This document shows, piece by piece, positions 55,707-64,000 of a stretch of DNA of 64,000 nt. The notes under the pieces are model-generated. The model saw only the letters and a list, made by a program, of their open reading frames with translations. It was not told the DNA's origin and searched no databases. The translations under genes and the position numbers were made by a program. The first letter of the stretch is position 1. Every line of letters begins with the position of its first letter. The stretch spans positions 175,762-239,761 of the forward strand of contig NZ_JAQTXM010000003.1 in the NCBI RefSeq assembly GCF_028688795.1. Reading direction: 5' to 3'. Source of the stretch: Rhodoferax sp. (GTDB lineage: Bacteria > Pseudomonadota > Gammaproteobacteria > Burkholderiales > Burkholderiaceae_C).

Positions 55707-56909
55707 ATGAACGTTCAACCTCTTTACGACCTGACTCCGCTGGCCAGCCTGCTGGGCTTCGGCGCATTGCTGGCGTTTGGGCCACTGGCTTGGGTGTATT
55801 GGCGCAACCGCCATACACATCCTTTGCAGCGCTTGCAGGCGTTGCGCTTGTTCACGCTGTATTTAACCTTTGATTTGATTTTGTTTGGCGCCTTTACCCG
55901 GCTCACAGACTCTGGTTTGGGCTGCCCCGATTGGCCGGGTTGTTATGGCAACACCTCGCCCTTTGGGGCCAGCCACGCCATTGCTGCCGCTCAAGCAGCC
56001 ATGCCCAGCGGGCCAGTGACGCAAGCCAAAGCCTGGATCGAGATGATTCACCGTTACCTGGCCACGGGTGTCGGGGCTTTGATCGTGGCGATGACGGTTG
56101 CCAGTTGGTTGAGCCGGCGAAAAAATAGCGGGGTGGATGGCGGCTCATTCGTTTCGGGCCTGTCACCCTGGTGGGCCACCGCCACATTGGTTTGGGTCTG
56201 TTTACAAGGTGCTTTTGGTGCCTTGACCGTCACCATGAAACTGTTTCCAGCCATCGTCACGCTGCATCTTGCCGGGGCGCTGGTGTTGCTGGCATTGCTG
56301 TGTGTGCAAGTGGTGCGCGGCGGTGCCACGCCGGTGCGGCGCCCCATGTCAGCCGCATTGCATAAATCGGCTGGGGTCGCAGCTGCGTTGTTGGCGGTGC
56401 AAATTTTGCTGGGCGGCTGGGTCAGCACCAACTACGCCGTGCTGGCTTGCAGCGATTTCCCCTTGTGTCAAAACCGCTGGTGGCCCGAGATGAATTTCTC
56501 GCAAGGTTTTGAGTTGTGGCGGCACCTTGGTGTCAACTCTGAGGGGGAGTCCATCAGCTTTGCTGCCTTGACGGCGATTCACTATGCACACCGGTTAATG
56601 GCTTATGGGGTGCTGATTGTGCTGGCGCTGTTGGCTTGGCAGCTTAACCGCCGTCCGGTCTGGCGCCGTCACAGTAGGGCACTGGCCGCGCTGGTTGGGC
56701 TGCAGTTGGCCACCGGTTTGAGCAATGTGGTGCTGGACTGGCCGCTGCTGGCCGCTTTGATGCACACGGGTGGTGCTGCGGCGCTGGTGTTGGTGCTAAC
56801 CTGGACCCTCGCCAGTGCGGCGTCGGTGGCTCCGGATGATTCCCCCGTTAAAGCGAGCGCACGTGCAGCAGCCTCTTGCGCGCCCCCTGAACCTGGAAAA
56901 TTTGCGTGA
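55707..56909 (+). CDS. ctaA: Heme A synthase CtaA (COX15)
   Basis: Oxidises the C8 methyl of heme O to the formyl group of heme A. It has 400 residues and about eight membrane helices in two homologous halves. The heme-ligand His and flanking motifs are [29 protein letters not shown], and in the second half [10 protein letters not shown] and LMHTGGAA. It overlaps ctaB if the latter starts at GTG 56906. Confidence 0.95.
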   Translation: MNVQPLYDLTPLASLLGFGALLAFGPLAWVYWRNRHTHPLQRLQALRLFTLYLTFDLILFGAFTRLTDSGLGCPDWPGCYGNTSPFGASHAIAAAQAAMPSGPVTQAKAWIEMIHRYLATGVGALIVAMTVASWLSRRKNSGVDGGSFVSGLSPWWATATLVWVCLQGAFGALTVTMKLFPAIVTLHLAGALVLLALLCVQVVRGGATPVRRPMSAALHKSAGVAAALLAVQILLGGWVSTNYAVLACSDFPLCQNRWWPEMNFSQGFELWRHLGVNSEGESISFAALTAIHYAHRLMAYGVLIVLALLAWQLNRRPVWRRHSRALAALVGLQLATGLSNVVLDWPLLAALMHTGGAAALVLVLTWTLASAASVAPDDSPVKASARAAASCAPPEPGKFA

Positions 56910-57799
56910 TTCCCCTTGTCCAACCTGCTGCCATGTCAGCTTTTGCCCAGTATTACGCACTCACCAAGCCGCGGGTGATTCAGTTGATTGTGTTTTGCGC
57001 CTTGATCGGTATGGTGCTGGCAGTGCCTGGTGTGCCGTCCTGGCGCGAAGTTGGCGTGGCGGCGGTTGCGTGTTTGGGGATTTGGCTGGTGGCGGGCGCT
57101 GCAGCTGCGTTCAACTGCATCATTGAAAAAAGCATTGATGCCAAGATGAAGCGCACCGCTTGGCGGCCGACGGCCAAGGGTGAATTGGGCGACCGGCAAA
57201 CGTTGCTGTTTTCAGCGACCCTGTGTGCGGCAGGGTCTGCCCTGCTGTATTTTGCGGTCAACCCGCTCACCATGTGGCTCACGTTTGCCACCTTCATTGG
57301 TTATGCGGTGATTTACACCCTGATTTTGAAGCCCCTGACGCCGCAAAACATTGTGATCGGTGGGGCCTCGGGCGCCATGCCGCCAGTGCTGGGCTGGGCG
57401 GCGATGGCCGGCAATGTGGGGCCGGAAGCCCTGATTCTGTTTTTGATTATTTTCCTGTGGACGCCACCACACTTTTGGGCTTTGGCGCTGTACCGAGTGG
57501 AAGACTACCGCAAGTCTGGTTTGCCCATGCTGCCGGTGACCCATGGCAATGAATTCACCCGCCTGATGGTGCTTCTCTACACCTTCATCTTATTTGCAGC
57601 GTGTTTGTTGCCGTTCATTTATGGCATGAGTTCCTGGTTGTATCTGGCAGCGGCGGTGCTGCTAAGCGCTGGTTTTTGCCTGCATGGTTACTGGCTTTGG
57701 CGTGAATACTCCGACCTTCTGGCGCGCAAAACTTTTCGCTTTTCGCTGATTCATTTGAGCCTGCTGTTTGCCGCGCTGCTGATTGATCACTACGTGTGA
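56906..57799 (+). CDS. ctaB: Protoheme IX farnesyltransferase CtaB (CyoE)
   Basis: A UbiA-family prenyltransferase that converts heme B to heme O. It has 297 residues from the GTG at 56906, which overlaps the ctaA stop (GTGA); the ATG at 56933 is a plausible alternative start. The family motifs are [17 protein letters not shown], the Asp-rich [24 protein letters not shown] region (here [15 protein letters not shown]), and [15 protein letters not shown]. There are about nine membrane helices. It is followed by sco. Confidence 0.95.
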   Translation: MIPLVQPAAMSAFAQYYALTKPRVIQLIVFCALIGMVLAVPGVPSWREVGVAAVACLGIWLVAGAAAAFNCIIEKSIDAKMKRTAWRPTAKGELGDRQTLLFSATLCAAGSALLYFAVNPLTMWLTFATFIGYAVIYTLILKPLTPQNIVIGGASGAMPPVLGWAAMAGNVGPEALILFLIIFLWTPPHFWALALYRVEDYRKSGLPMLPVTHGNEFTRLMVLLYTFILFAACLLPFIYGMSSWLYLAAAVLLSAGFCLHGYWLWREYSDLLARKTFRFSLIHLSLLFAALLIDHYV

Positions 57800-57809
57800 C
57801 CGTCAGATG

Positions 57810-57828
57810 ACCGGGCTTGCCCGGTTTA
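57810..57828 (+). terminator. Short hairpin between ctaB and sco
   Basis: ACCGGGC-TT-GCCCGGT, a 7 bp stem followed by TTTATG. It lies ten bases after the ctaB stop. The T-run is short, so termination would be partial. Confidence 0.5.
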
Positions 57829-57838
57829 TGATGGTTCC

Positions 57839-58447
57839 ATGAACAAACGAAATGCTCTTAAATTTATAGCTGGTTGCGCAGTATTTACGGGGTCTGCAGG
57901 TCTATTTTCTGCATGCTCACCCGCCGGGCCAAAATTCACGGCGATTGACATCACTGGCGCCGATTACGCCAAAGACTTTGTACTGACTGACCACAATGGC
58001 CAAGCCAGAACGCTCAAAGACTTCCAAGGCAAAGTCGTCATGATGTTCTTTGGCTACACCCAGTGTCCGGACGTCTGCCCGACCTCCATGGGCGAGATGG
58101 CCGAGATCAAAAGACTGCTGGGAAAAGACGGCGACCGCATTCAGTGCCTGTTTGTCTCGGTTGACCCCGAGCGCGACAAGCCTGAGGTGCTCAAAGCCTA
58201 TATGGAAAACTTTGACCCCAGCTTTCTGGCGCTCTACACCACGCCAGAGAAAACTGCCGCACTGGCCAAAGATTACAAGGTGTATTACAAAAAAGTGGAT
58301 GGCCCCACGCCCACTAGCTACACCATTGACCACACCGCAGGCAGCTATGTGTACGACACCACGGGTAAGCTGCGCCTGTTCACCCGCTACGGCACCAAGC
58401 CTGAGTTGACCGTTGCTGACGTCCGGCAACTGCTGCCAGCGCGATAG
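57839..58447 (+). CDS. SCO family copper chaperone
   Basis: A 202-residue membrane- or lipid-anchored thioredoxin-like protein that delivers copper to the CuA site of subunit II. The copper-binding Cys pair is in GYTQCPDVCPTSMGEM and the distal His in YTIDHTAGSYVYD. The N-terminus (MNKRNALKFIAGCAVFTGSA, then GLFSACSP) looks like a lipoprotein signal, with Cys at about residue 26. Nucleotides encoding residues 7-25 match the dispersed repeat in reverse orientation, so the signal core appears to be repeat-derived. Confidence 0.93.
   Translation: MNKRNALKFIAGCAVFTGSAGLFSACSPAGPKFTAIDITGADYAKDFVLTDHNGQARTLKDFQGKVVMMFFGYTQCPDVCPTSMGEMAEIKRLLGKDGDRIQCLFVSVDPERDKPEVLKAYMENFDPSFLALYTTPEKTAALAKDYKVYYKKVDGPTPTSYTIDHTAGSYVYDTTGKLRLFTRYGTKPELTVADVRQLLPAR
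57858..57912 (-). repeat. Dispersed palindromic repeat, copy L, forming the SCO signal peptide (reverse)
   Basis: TTATAGCTGGTTGCGCAGTA is followed by TTTACGGGGTCTGCAGGTCT and ATTTTCT. It aligns with copies G, H and J: ATAGCTG, TTGCGC, ATTTA, GGG, CAGG and TATTT occur in the same order and spacing. It is translated as residues 7-25 of the SCO protein. Confidence 0.65.
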
Positions 58448-58479
58448 CCGGTCCATGCCGCACGGTCTAACATGCGGGC

Positions 58480-59940
58480 ATGACTTCTTTTTCGCTGGAA
58501 TTCATACAGCAGTTGGCGCAGGAGCTGACACCGTTGTTGGTGACCCTGTTTCACCTGGCTTGCGCACTGACCGTGACGGTGCATGCTTTGCTCAACAAGC
58601 GGCACGTGCACACGGCCATTGGCTGGATTGCCTTGGCCTGGCTGGCGCCATTTTTGGGCGCCTTGCTCTACGTGATGCTGGGCGTGAATCGCATAAAACG
58701 CGCTGGTGTCGCGCTGCGGATAAGAGGCCCGGAGCAGAGCCCGGGCGGCGCGGCAGATCTGATCAAGGGCACTGATGCTGCTTGCCTGCCTGAATTGATT
58801 GGCATCAATCGGCTCACACGTGAGGTCACGGGGCGTGTCTTGCTGGCCGGTAATGCCGTGACACCTTTGGTTCAAGGCGACGAGGCCTTTCCCGCCATGC
58901 TGGAAGCGATTCACTCGGCCCGCCATTCGGTCACATTGCTAACCTATATTTTCAATGACGACGTGGCAGGACGCGCTTTTGGTGATGCACTGGTCCAGGC
59001 GCAGGCCCGTGGCGTTCAGGTGCGGGTGCTGATTGATGCGGTGGGTGCGCGCTATAGCCGCACCAGCGTGGTCAGACGCCTAAAACAGGCCGGTGTGCCT
59101 GCCGCCGCCTTTTTGCCACCGCGCCTGACCCGCCTGCTAGCACAAGCCAATTTGCGCAACCATCGCAAGATCATGGTGGTGGATGGCGCGCTGGGCTTTA
59201 CCGGCGGCATGAACATCAGTGCCAGCCATTGGCTGTCCAAACAGCCAGCACAGCCCGTTCAATGCCTGCATTTCGCAGTGCGTGGGCCGGTCGTCACGGA
59301 CTTGCAGCGCACCTTTGCCATCGACTGGGCCTTCACCACAGGCGAAGCCTTGCAAGATTCTCCCTGGTTTGTCGCCAACGTGCCTTGTGGTCCGGTGCTG
59401 GCGCGCGGGGTGACAGACGGCCCCGATGCCGATATGGATCACATGCGTCAGGTCATCTTGGGGGCTCTGGCCACGGCGCGTCACCGGGTACGTATCGTCA
59501 CGCCGTATTTCCTGCCTGATGACGTGGTGCTCACTACGCTGCAGGTGACCGCTTTGCGCGGCGTGGTGGTAGATATTGTGGTGCCGGCCCACAGCAACTT
59601 GCCGCTGATGGACTGGGCCATGCGGCCCCAGTGGGGTGAGCTTGTTGCTAGCGGCTGCCGCGTGCACCTGAGCGGCCCGGGCTTTGACCATGCAAAAGTG
59701 TTTTTGGTGGACGACGCCTGGTCGCTGATTGGTTCTACCAACTGGGATGCACGCAGCCTGCGCCTGAACTTTGAGTACAACTTGGAGTGTCACGATGCCG
59801 CGCTGGTGAGCCAGCTCGACAGGCTGGTCGATACGCGCATCCGGCGGGCGCACCGTCTTACCGCTGCAGAACTTGCGGGTCAATCACTGACGGGGCGACT
59901 GCGCGACCGCTTGGTGTGGCTGCTCTCGCCGTACTTGTGA
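58480..59940 (+). CDS. Cardiolipin synthase-like phospholipase D protein
   Basis: A 486-residue membrane enzyme with two N-terminal hydrophobic segments (about residues 12-35 and 42-65) and two phospholipase D (HKD) motifs: LRNHRKIMVVDGALGFTGG and DHAKVFLVDDAWSLIGSTN. This is the ClsA-type arrangement, which joins two phosphatidylglycerol molecules to cardiolipin. The downstream TPYFLPDD segment is also typical. The sco gene ends 32 bp upstream. Confidence 0.92.
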   Translation: MTSFSLEFIQQLAQELTPLLVTLFHLACALTVTVHALLNKRHVHTAIGWIALAWLAPFLGALLYVMLGVNRIKRAGVALRIRGPEQSPGGAADLIKGTDAACLPELIGINRLTREVTGRVLLAGNAVTPLVQGDEAFPAMLEAIHSARHSVTLLTYIFNDDVAGRAFGDALVQAQARGVQVRVLIDAVGARYSRTSVVRRLKQAGVPAAAFLPPRLTRLLAQANLRNHRKIMVVDGALGFTGGMNISASHWLSKQPAQPVQCLHFAVRGPVVTDLQRTFAIDWAFTTGEALQDSPWFVANVPCGPVLARGVTDGPDADMDHMRQVILGALATARHRVRIVTPYFLPDDVVLTTLQVTALRGVVVDIVVPAHSNLPLMDWAMRPQWGELVASGCRVHLSGPGFDHAKVFLVDDAWSLIGSTNWDARSLRLNFEYNLECHDAALVSQLDRLVDTRIRRAHRLTAAELAGQSLTGRLRDRLVWLLSPYL

Positions 59941-60082
59941 TGCACTGTTGATGCCTTGTGGCAGGTGTGGAACCTCGCTGGCCAGCAGGTTGGTCTTGCC
60001 TGGTATGAGGTAAAGTGGTGGCGCTAGGTTGATTGATAAAACGCGCCGGCCAGCGTGCCGGACAAAACAAAGGAAGAACATC

Positions 60083-60430
60083 ATGCAAATACAAGTAAAC
60101 ACCGACGACCACATCCAGGGTGGTGAGTCTTTGGCCCAATGGATTCAGGAAGAAGCCGGCACCCGCTTGGCTCGTTTCAAAGAAAACATTACCCGCCTGG
60201 AAGTTTTTTTGACCGATCTGGACGGCGCGAAATCGGGTGTCGATGACAAGCGTTGCCGCCTTGAGGCCCGCGTGGTCAGCCGCCAGCCGGTCACAGTCAC
60301 CGCAGATGCCGACAAAATGGCTGCCGCTTTTATCGCTGCTGTTGAAAAAATGGCACGTGCGCTGGACGCAGATCTGGGCCGCGTCAAAGACCGCAACGGG
60401 CGTGACACGATTCGCGCCGCGCAGGAGTAA
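60083..60430 (+). CDS. Ribosome hibernation-promoting / RaiA-type factor
   Basis: A 115-residue HPF/RaiA-type protein, which binds the small ribosomal subunit and blocks translation under starvation. It starts MQIQVNTDDHIQGGESLAQW and contains ITRLEVFLTDLDGAKSG and a C-terminal helix with RVKDRNGRDTIR. The length fits a short single-domain form, with no long C-terminal dimerisation domain. The ATG at 60083 has an AAGGAAGA site. In many relatives the hpf gene lies near rpoN, which is not so here. Confidence 0.85.
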   Translation: MQIQVNTDDHIQGGESLAQWIQEEAGTRLARFKENITRLEVFLTDLDGAKSGVDDKRCRLEARVVSRQPVTVTADADKMAAAFIAAVEKMARALDADLGRVKDRNGRDTIRAAQE

Positions 60431-60487
60431 GGCTTAAGCCTATGGAGGTTGGCTCAAGCCGCATGAGTCGGCCTCGATAGATTGTTA

Positions 60488-60550
60488 TTTTTGACATTTT
60501 TAGCCTGTAGCCCTTATTTATAAAGCGTTACAAGCTACTAAAAATATAGC
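60488..60550 (+). repeat. Dispersed palindromic repeat, copy K (forward)
   Basis: TTTTTAGCCTGTAGCCCTTA is followed by TTTATAAAGCGTTACAAGCT and ACTAAAAATATAG. It folds on itself: TTTTTAG with CTAAAAA, AGCCTGTA with TACAAGCT (one mismatch), CTTAT with ATAAAG. It lies in the convergent gap between hpf and rpoH. This is a clear copy, used as the reference for comparisons. Confidence 0.85.
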
Positions 60551-60582
60551 AATTAATTGGGTGTCATGGACAAGTGGCACTC

Positions 60583-60616
60583 AAAAAAATACCCCTGAAG
60601 CTGACGCTTTCAGGGG
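60583..60616 (-). terminator. Rho-independent terminator of rpoH
   Basis: On the minus strand CCCCTGAAAGC, a short loop and GCTTCAGGGG form a stem with one bulged base, followed by TATTTTTTT. It lies 38 bp after the rpoH stop. Confidence 0.85.
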
Positions 60617-60654
60617 TGGGCTTGCAAAGTGCTGCGCCAGCGGTTAAGCCAGGT

Positions 60655-61596
60655 TTAGGCAAATTCAACCAGTGCCTTCTTCATCTTTTTCATGGCCGCC
60701 ACTTCAATCTGGCGAATGCGTTCGGCACTGACGCCATAGACGGCGGCCAGATCGTGCAGCGTCATGCCCCCCGAGCTGTCGTCATTCACCTTGAGCCAAC
60801 GTTCTTCAACAATGTGGCGACTGCGTGCATCCAGCGTGTTAAGCGCCAGTGCAATGCCATCGCTGGCCAGCACGTCGCGGTGGTGGGCTTCGAGCATGGC
60901 TGTGGGTTCGTGCGCTGTGTCGGTCAGGTAGGCAATGGGCCCAAAGGCATCTTCACCATCGTCAGACGACATGGGGTCCAGCAGCACATCACCACCTGAG
61001 AGGCGCGCTTCCATTTCAATGACTTCTTCGCGCTTCACGTTCAACTCTGCTGCCATGGCGTCAATCTGGCTGTCGCTAAGTGTGTCGCGGTGCGTGTCCA
61101 AATCGGCTGCGGCATCTTCGCTACGGTAACGCTGCTTCATTGAGCGCAGGTTAAAAAACAGTTTGCGCTGTGCTTTGGTTGTGGCCATTTTGACCATGCG
61201 CCAGTTTTTCAGGATGTACTCGTGAATTTCGGCCTTGATCCAGTGCATGGCGTAACTCACCAGGCGCACGCCTTGGTCAGGATCAAACCGTTTCACGGCT
61301 TTCATCAGGCCCACATTGCCTTCCTGAATCAGGTCGCCATGCGGCAGGCCATAGCCCAGGTATTTGCGAGACACAGACACCACCAAGCGCAGGTGCGACA
61401 GCACCAGTCGACCAGCCGCCTGAACATCATTGTCCTGACGCAATTTTCGCGCTGCAGATTGCTCTTCTTCAAGGGTGAGCATAGGCATGCGATTGACGGC
61501 TGAAATGTAGGCTTCCAGATGGCCCAGCGCAGGCACCATCGTCCATGGGTTAGCCATGGTGAGCGCGGTGCCGGAAACTCCCGTTTGAATAGTCAT
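60655..61596 (-). CDS. rpoH: RNA polymerase heat-shock sigma factor RpoH (sigma-32)
   Basis: The heat-shock sigma factor, controlling chaperone and protease genes. It has 313 residues. Region 2 contains GDLIQEGNVGLMKAVKRFDP and SYAMHWIKAEIHEYILKNWR; the RpoH box appears as AQRKLFFNLR; region 4 ends VYGVSAERIRQIEVAAMKKM. The ATG at 61596 has an AAGGAG site. A perfect CIRCE operator lies 32 bp upstream of the start codon, which implies HrcA control in addition to the usual sigma-32 regulation. A terminator follows. Confidence 0.97.
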   Translation of the reverse strand: MTIQTGVSGTALTMANPWTMVPALGHLEAYISAVNRMPMLTLEEEQSAARKLRQDNDVQAAGRLVLSHLRLVVSVSRKYLGYGLPHGDLIQEGNVGLMKAVKRFDPDQGVRLVSYAMHWIKAEIHEYILKNWRMVKMATTKAQRKLFFNLRSMKQRYRSEDAAADLDTHRDTLSDSQIDAMAAELNVKREEVIEMEARLSGGDVLLDPMSSDDGEDAFGPIAYLTDTAHEPTAMLEAHHRDVLASDGIALALNTLDARSRHIVEERWLKVNDDSSGGMTLHDLAAVYGVSAERIRQIEVAAMKKMKKALVEFA

Positions 61597-61628
61597 GCCA
61601 GAACTCCTTGTTGCGTGATTTTTGTATA

Positions 61629-61655
61629 TTAGCACTCACTATGAGTGAGTGCTAA
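61629..61655 (-). promoter_or_regulatory. CIRCE element (HrcA operator) upstream of rpoH
   Basis: TTAGCACTC, nine bases (ACTATGAGT) and GAGTGCTAA, exactly the consensus TTAGCACTC-N9-GAGTGCTAA. It lies between the rpoH start (61596) and the antiporter gene. HrcA bound here would repress transcription of rpoH; hrcA itself is not in the window. Confidence 0.92.
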
Positions 61656-61695
61656 TTGAAAAGTTCAATCACTGCAATGGCTTGACGGCTGTTTT

Positions 61696-63201
61696 TTAGC
61701 TCTTGCCTTCAATCTTTTCCGAGGGCAGCTTCAGTCCAATGCCTGTCACCACACCATCGGACATCGTTCGCACACTTAATTCTGCCCGGTCCAGGGCCAC
61801 TTGGTCGCCCACCACCACCGGGCGCATGATGGCATTGGTCAGCCAGGCGTCCACGCACAGGTCTGCATCAGCGGGCTGCTGAAGTCCGTAAAAGTCGCAC
61901 AAATCGGCGACTCTGGTGTTGGCTTGAAGGGCGAAGTCGCCAAACACAGCACGAACGGCAGGTGTGTCGTTTTGGTCGGGCAGCACCACGTCCATGCGGT
62001 GCGCAAACCAGCCGATCGTGCTGCCTTGCAACAACAGCGATGTCAACACCACCACAAAAGCCACGTTGAAGATCAGCCGTGCTTCGGGCAGGTTCGCCAT
62101 GAAGGGAAAGATGGCCAGCACAATCGGCACCGCGCCCCGCAAGCCAACCCAGGCGATGTAGAGGATTTCTTTGGGCTTGAAGCGCAAGGGTGCCAGGCAC
62201 AATCCCACTGCCAGTGGCCTGGCAACAAACATCAACACCGCAGCGACACCCAGCGCGGGCCATGCAAACCCTTCGATCTCCGAAGGCGTCACCAGCAAAC
62301 CCAGCAGCACGAACATCACCGCCTGCGACAACCAGGCATAACCGTCGAGCGCGGACAAGGCCAGTTTCACAATGGCAGGCGCCCTTCGGTTCAGGACGAT
62401 CCCAAGCAGATAAACAGCCAGAAACCCCGCCCCCCCAACCCAGGTAGTTAAAGCGAATGTGGTCAGGCCGGCCATGGTCAGCAGCAACGCAATCACAGCC
62501 CCCGACTCTTCCAGTTGATGGATTCGCGGCAACACCAAGGCAAACACCCGCCCAATCCCAATACCCAGCAGCGCGCCCCAGCCAAACTGGGCCAACAAAG
62601 ACCACACAATGGCATCAAACGACAACTCGCTAGCAACGCCACGGCCGGTGCTGGTGACCGATGCCAGACCAATCAGCGTGAGGGTCAGATAAACCGCCAT
62701 CGGGTCGTTCATGCCGGACTCGATTTCTAGCGTGGTGGCAACCCGCTCGTTTAATTGAACGCCGGATGTCTTGAGCAGCGAGAACACGGCCGCCGCGTCG
62801 GTGGACCCGACGATCGCGCCCAGCAACAAAGCACTTGTCCAGCTTAGCTTGAGCAGGTAGACCGCAGCCACGGCGGTGAAGCCTGTGGTCAGCAGGACAC
62901 CCAGCGATGCCAGCACCAGGGCCGGCTTCAGTCCGGTGCGAAATCTCGGGTAGTCGGTGCGCAGGCCGCCGTCGAGCAAGATGACGACCAGCGCAATGTT
63001 GCCGACCCAGAAGCTGAGGCGGTAATCATTGAACTCCCAGCCGCCTGGCCCGTCCACACCGGCCAGCATGCCCGTGACCAGAAATGCCAGCAGAAAAGAA
63101 AAGCCCACCCTTTTTGAGAATACGCCCACCAGAACGCTGATAAAAATCAGTGCGGAAGCGCCCAGCAAGGGCAGGCTGAGGAAGTCAAGGTTCAGGGTCA
63201 T
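61696..63201 (-). CDS. Potassium/proton antiporter (NhaP2/CvrA type)
   Basis: A 501-residue membrane protein. About twelve hydrophobic helices of the CPA1 sodium/proton antiporter type cover residues 1-400. The ion-binding region shows GAIVGSTDAAAVFSLL and EIESGMNDPMAVYLTL. The C-terminal soluble part contains a TrkA-C-like domain (about residues 410-490), the feature that separates NhaP2/CvrA from the simple antiporters. It may export K+ in exchange for H+ during osmotic or alkaline stress. The ATG at 63201 was chosen; the open frame extends 18 codons upstream. Confidence 0.9.
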   Translation of the reverse strand: MTLNLDFLSLPLLGASALIFISVLVGVFSKRVGFSFLLAFLVTGMLAGVDGPGGWEFNDYRLSFWVGNIALVVILLDGGLRTDYPRFRTGLKPALVLASLGVLLTTGFTAVAAVYLLKLSWTSALLLGAIVGSTDAAAVFSLLKTSGVQLNERVATTLEIESGMNDPMAVYLTLTLIGLASVTSTGRGVASELSFDAIVWSLLAQFGWGALLGIGIGRVFALVLPRIHQLEESGAVIALLLTMAGLTTFALTTWVGGAGFLAVYLLGIVLNRRAPAIVKLALSALDGYAWLSQAVMFVLLGLLVTPSEIEGFAWPALGVAAVLMFVARPLAVGLCLAPLRFKPKEILYIAWVGLRGAVPIVLAIFPFMANLPEARLIFNVAFVVVLTSLLLQGSTIGWFAHRMDVVLPDQNDTPAVRAVFGDFALQANTRVADLCDFYGLQQPADADLCVDAWLTNAIMRPVVVGDQVALDRAELSVRTMSDGVVTGIGLKLPSEKIEGKS

Positions 63202-63296
63202 CTTGACGGGGATTATCCTCAGGCGCGCACCACACCCAAGTGCGCGCAAGTGCAACCTGGCGGGCGCTTAAAAATTCGCAAGTATTCTGTCGACGG

Positions 63297-63692
63297 CTAC
63301 CCGCCAGCCTTGACCGCCAATACCGGGCAGGACACAGAAAGTAGCAGTTCCTGGGCCACGCTGCCCATGATGAGTTTGCCAACCGCCGAGCGCTTTCGCA
63401 GGCCGATGATCAGCACGGATACACGCATCGAGTCGACCAGGGCCTCGATCTCGTCGATCGCACTTTTGCCACGGACCAACTGTTTGAGTTCTGCGTTCAG
63501 GCCCGAGTCCTTCAGAATTTTCTGAACGCGGTCAGCTGCGTCGCCATCAACTGCAGAAGGGTCTGTTTTCCCGCCTCCAGGAGAGGCGTTGACCACCAGC
63601 AGGTGTTCATCGCGGCGCTTCGCAATTTCGATGCCTTTGTTCAAAGCCGCTTCCCCCTCGGGTCGCGGCACATAAGCCACAAGTATGGTCAT
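63297..63692 (-). CDS. Universal stress protein (UspA family)
   Basis: A 131-residue UspA-fold protein. The ATP-binding pattern GxxG-x9-G(S/T) is visible in GLRKRSAVGKLIMGSVAQEL (GLRKRSAVG then KLIMGS). The N-terminus MTILVAYVPRPEGEAALNKG and C-terminal SVSCPVLAVKAGG are typical. The start is the ATG at 63692, with an AAGGAGAG site before it. It is in the same direction as the antiporter, 95 bp away. Confidence 0.92.
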   Translation of the reverse strand: MTILVAYVPRPEGEAALNKGIEIAKRRDEHLLVVNASPGGGKTDPSAVDGDAADRVQKILKDSGLNAELKQLVRGKSAIDEIEALVDSMRVSVLIIGLRKRSAVGKLIMGSVAQELLLSVSCPVLAVKAGG

Positions 63693-63808
63693 GGTTTCTC
63701 TCCTTTTAAGTTGCAAATGGTTCAAGCCATTGGCAAGCTCTCACCATGTCTGCTGTGATGTGCATGGCTACAGTGACATGTGAATGCTTGCCAATGAAGA
63801 TGGGGCTT

Positions 63809-64000
63809 TTACATCCCCGAATAATTAGGCCCGCCCCCACCTTCAGGCGTGACCCACACAATGTTCTGCGTCGGGTCCTTGATGTCGCAGGTCTTGCAAT
63901 GCACACAATTCGCGGCATTGATCTGCAAGCGGTCGGTGTTGTCATCGTTCTTCACAAACTCATAAACACCAGCCGGGCAATAACGTGCCTCAGGGCCAGC
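63809..64000 (-). CDS. Electron transfer flavoprotein-ubiquinone oxidoreductase (partial, C-terminus)
   Basis: The gene enters from the right edge; only the last 63 codons and the TAA are present. The translation contains CPAGVYEF, then [20 protein letters not shown] and [15 protein letters not shown], the ferredoxin-like 4Fe-4S domain at the C-terminus of ETF-QO. This enzyme passes electrons from the electron transfer flavoprotein (fatty- and amino-acid oxidation) to ubiquinone. The three Cys of the NCVHCKTCD segment and the earlier Cys in RYCPAG are the cluster ligands. Confidence 0.93.
   Translation of the reverse strand, partial: AGPEARYCPAGVYEFVKNDDNTDRLQINAANCVHCKTCDIKDPTQNIVWVTPEGGGGPNYSGM

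Noticed and set aside
59941..60082. A sigma-54 type promoter upstream of the hibernation factor
   Set aside because: The region has GG- and GC-containing words, but none fits the -24/-12 spacing and consensus.
63706..63945. A 79-codon minus-strand frame near the right edge
   Set aside because: It overlaps the end of the ETF-QO gene in another frame; that gene is clearly recognisable and this frame is not.

Overview
The window looks like a chromosomal segment of a betaproteobacterium of the order Burkholderiales, most probably family Comamonadaceae (Rhodoferax/Polaromonas-like). The reasons are the GC-rich coding style, the gene neighbourhoods (hisD-C-B-H-A-F-I-E running into a HIT protein and tatABC; petABC-sspAB; secA-argJ; tamAB; the aa3 oxidase cluster with ctaG, SURF1, ctaA, ctaB and SCO) and the protein sequences. 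The assignment is made by eye, not by a database search. It is core chromosome: I see no phage, transposase, CRISPR array, rRNA or plasmid functions.

Layout. 1-6542: histidine biosynthesis genes in one direction. 6539-8969: a small membrane protein, a HIT protein and the Tat translocase. 9030-13012: a DegS-like protease, a cysteine-cluster protein, a NIF3-family protein, pdxA and mscL. 13188-17268: the bc1 complex, sspA, sspB and tRNA-Thr. 17279-24240: a DUF721 protein, an M23 peptidase, secA, argJ, a DUF815 ATPase and a MutT-type Nudix protein. 24274-35193: a Calvin-Benson-Bassham (CBB) cluster, with cbbR divergent from cbbY-rpe-fbp-prk-tkt-gph-gap-pgk-fba, but no RuBisCO gene and no cbbX. 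35356-41707: an orphan acidic protein, tRNA-Arg and tamB/tamA. 41704-44400: VWA protein, acetyltransferase and MoxR ATPase. 44568-49400: a diheme cytochrome c and assorted housekeeping genes. 49393-58447: cytochrome c oxidase structural and assembly genes. 58480-64000: a cardiolipin synthase-like enzyme, a hibernation factor, rpoH behind a perfect CIRCE operator, a K+/H+ antiporter, a universal stress protein and the 3' end of an ETF-ubiquinone oxidoreductase gene.

The genes form connected physiology. The bc1 complex, diheme cytochrome c and aa3 oxidase make an aerobic respiratory chain, and Tat probably exports the Rieske subunit. Two perfect FNR/ANR-type palindromes (TTGAT-N4-ATCAA) lie at the same distance from -10-like hexamers upstream of the diheme cytochrome and of coxB, which suggests joint oxygen-dependent control.

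The most unusual signal is a dispersed, imperfectly palindromic repeat of about 50-65 bp (core TAGCCCTTAT...AAGCG...AGCTA). I count at least 12 copies in both orientations. Five fill gaps between convergent genes, several supply stop codons or border start codons, three sit in gaps of the cbb operon, and two lie in frame inside coding sequences: one forms residues 155-174 of the NIF3 protein and one forms most of the signal peptide of the SCO copper chaperone. A different palindromic repeat (GTCAT-GCGAGGAGCG type) separates prk from tkt.
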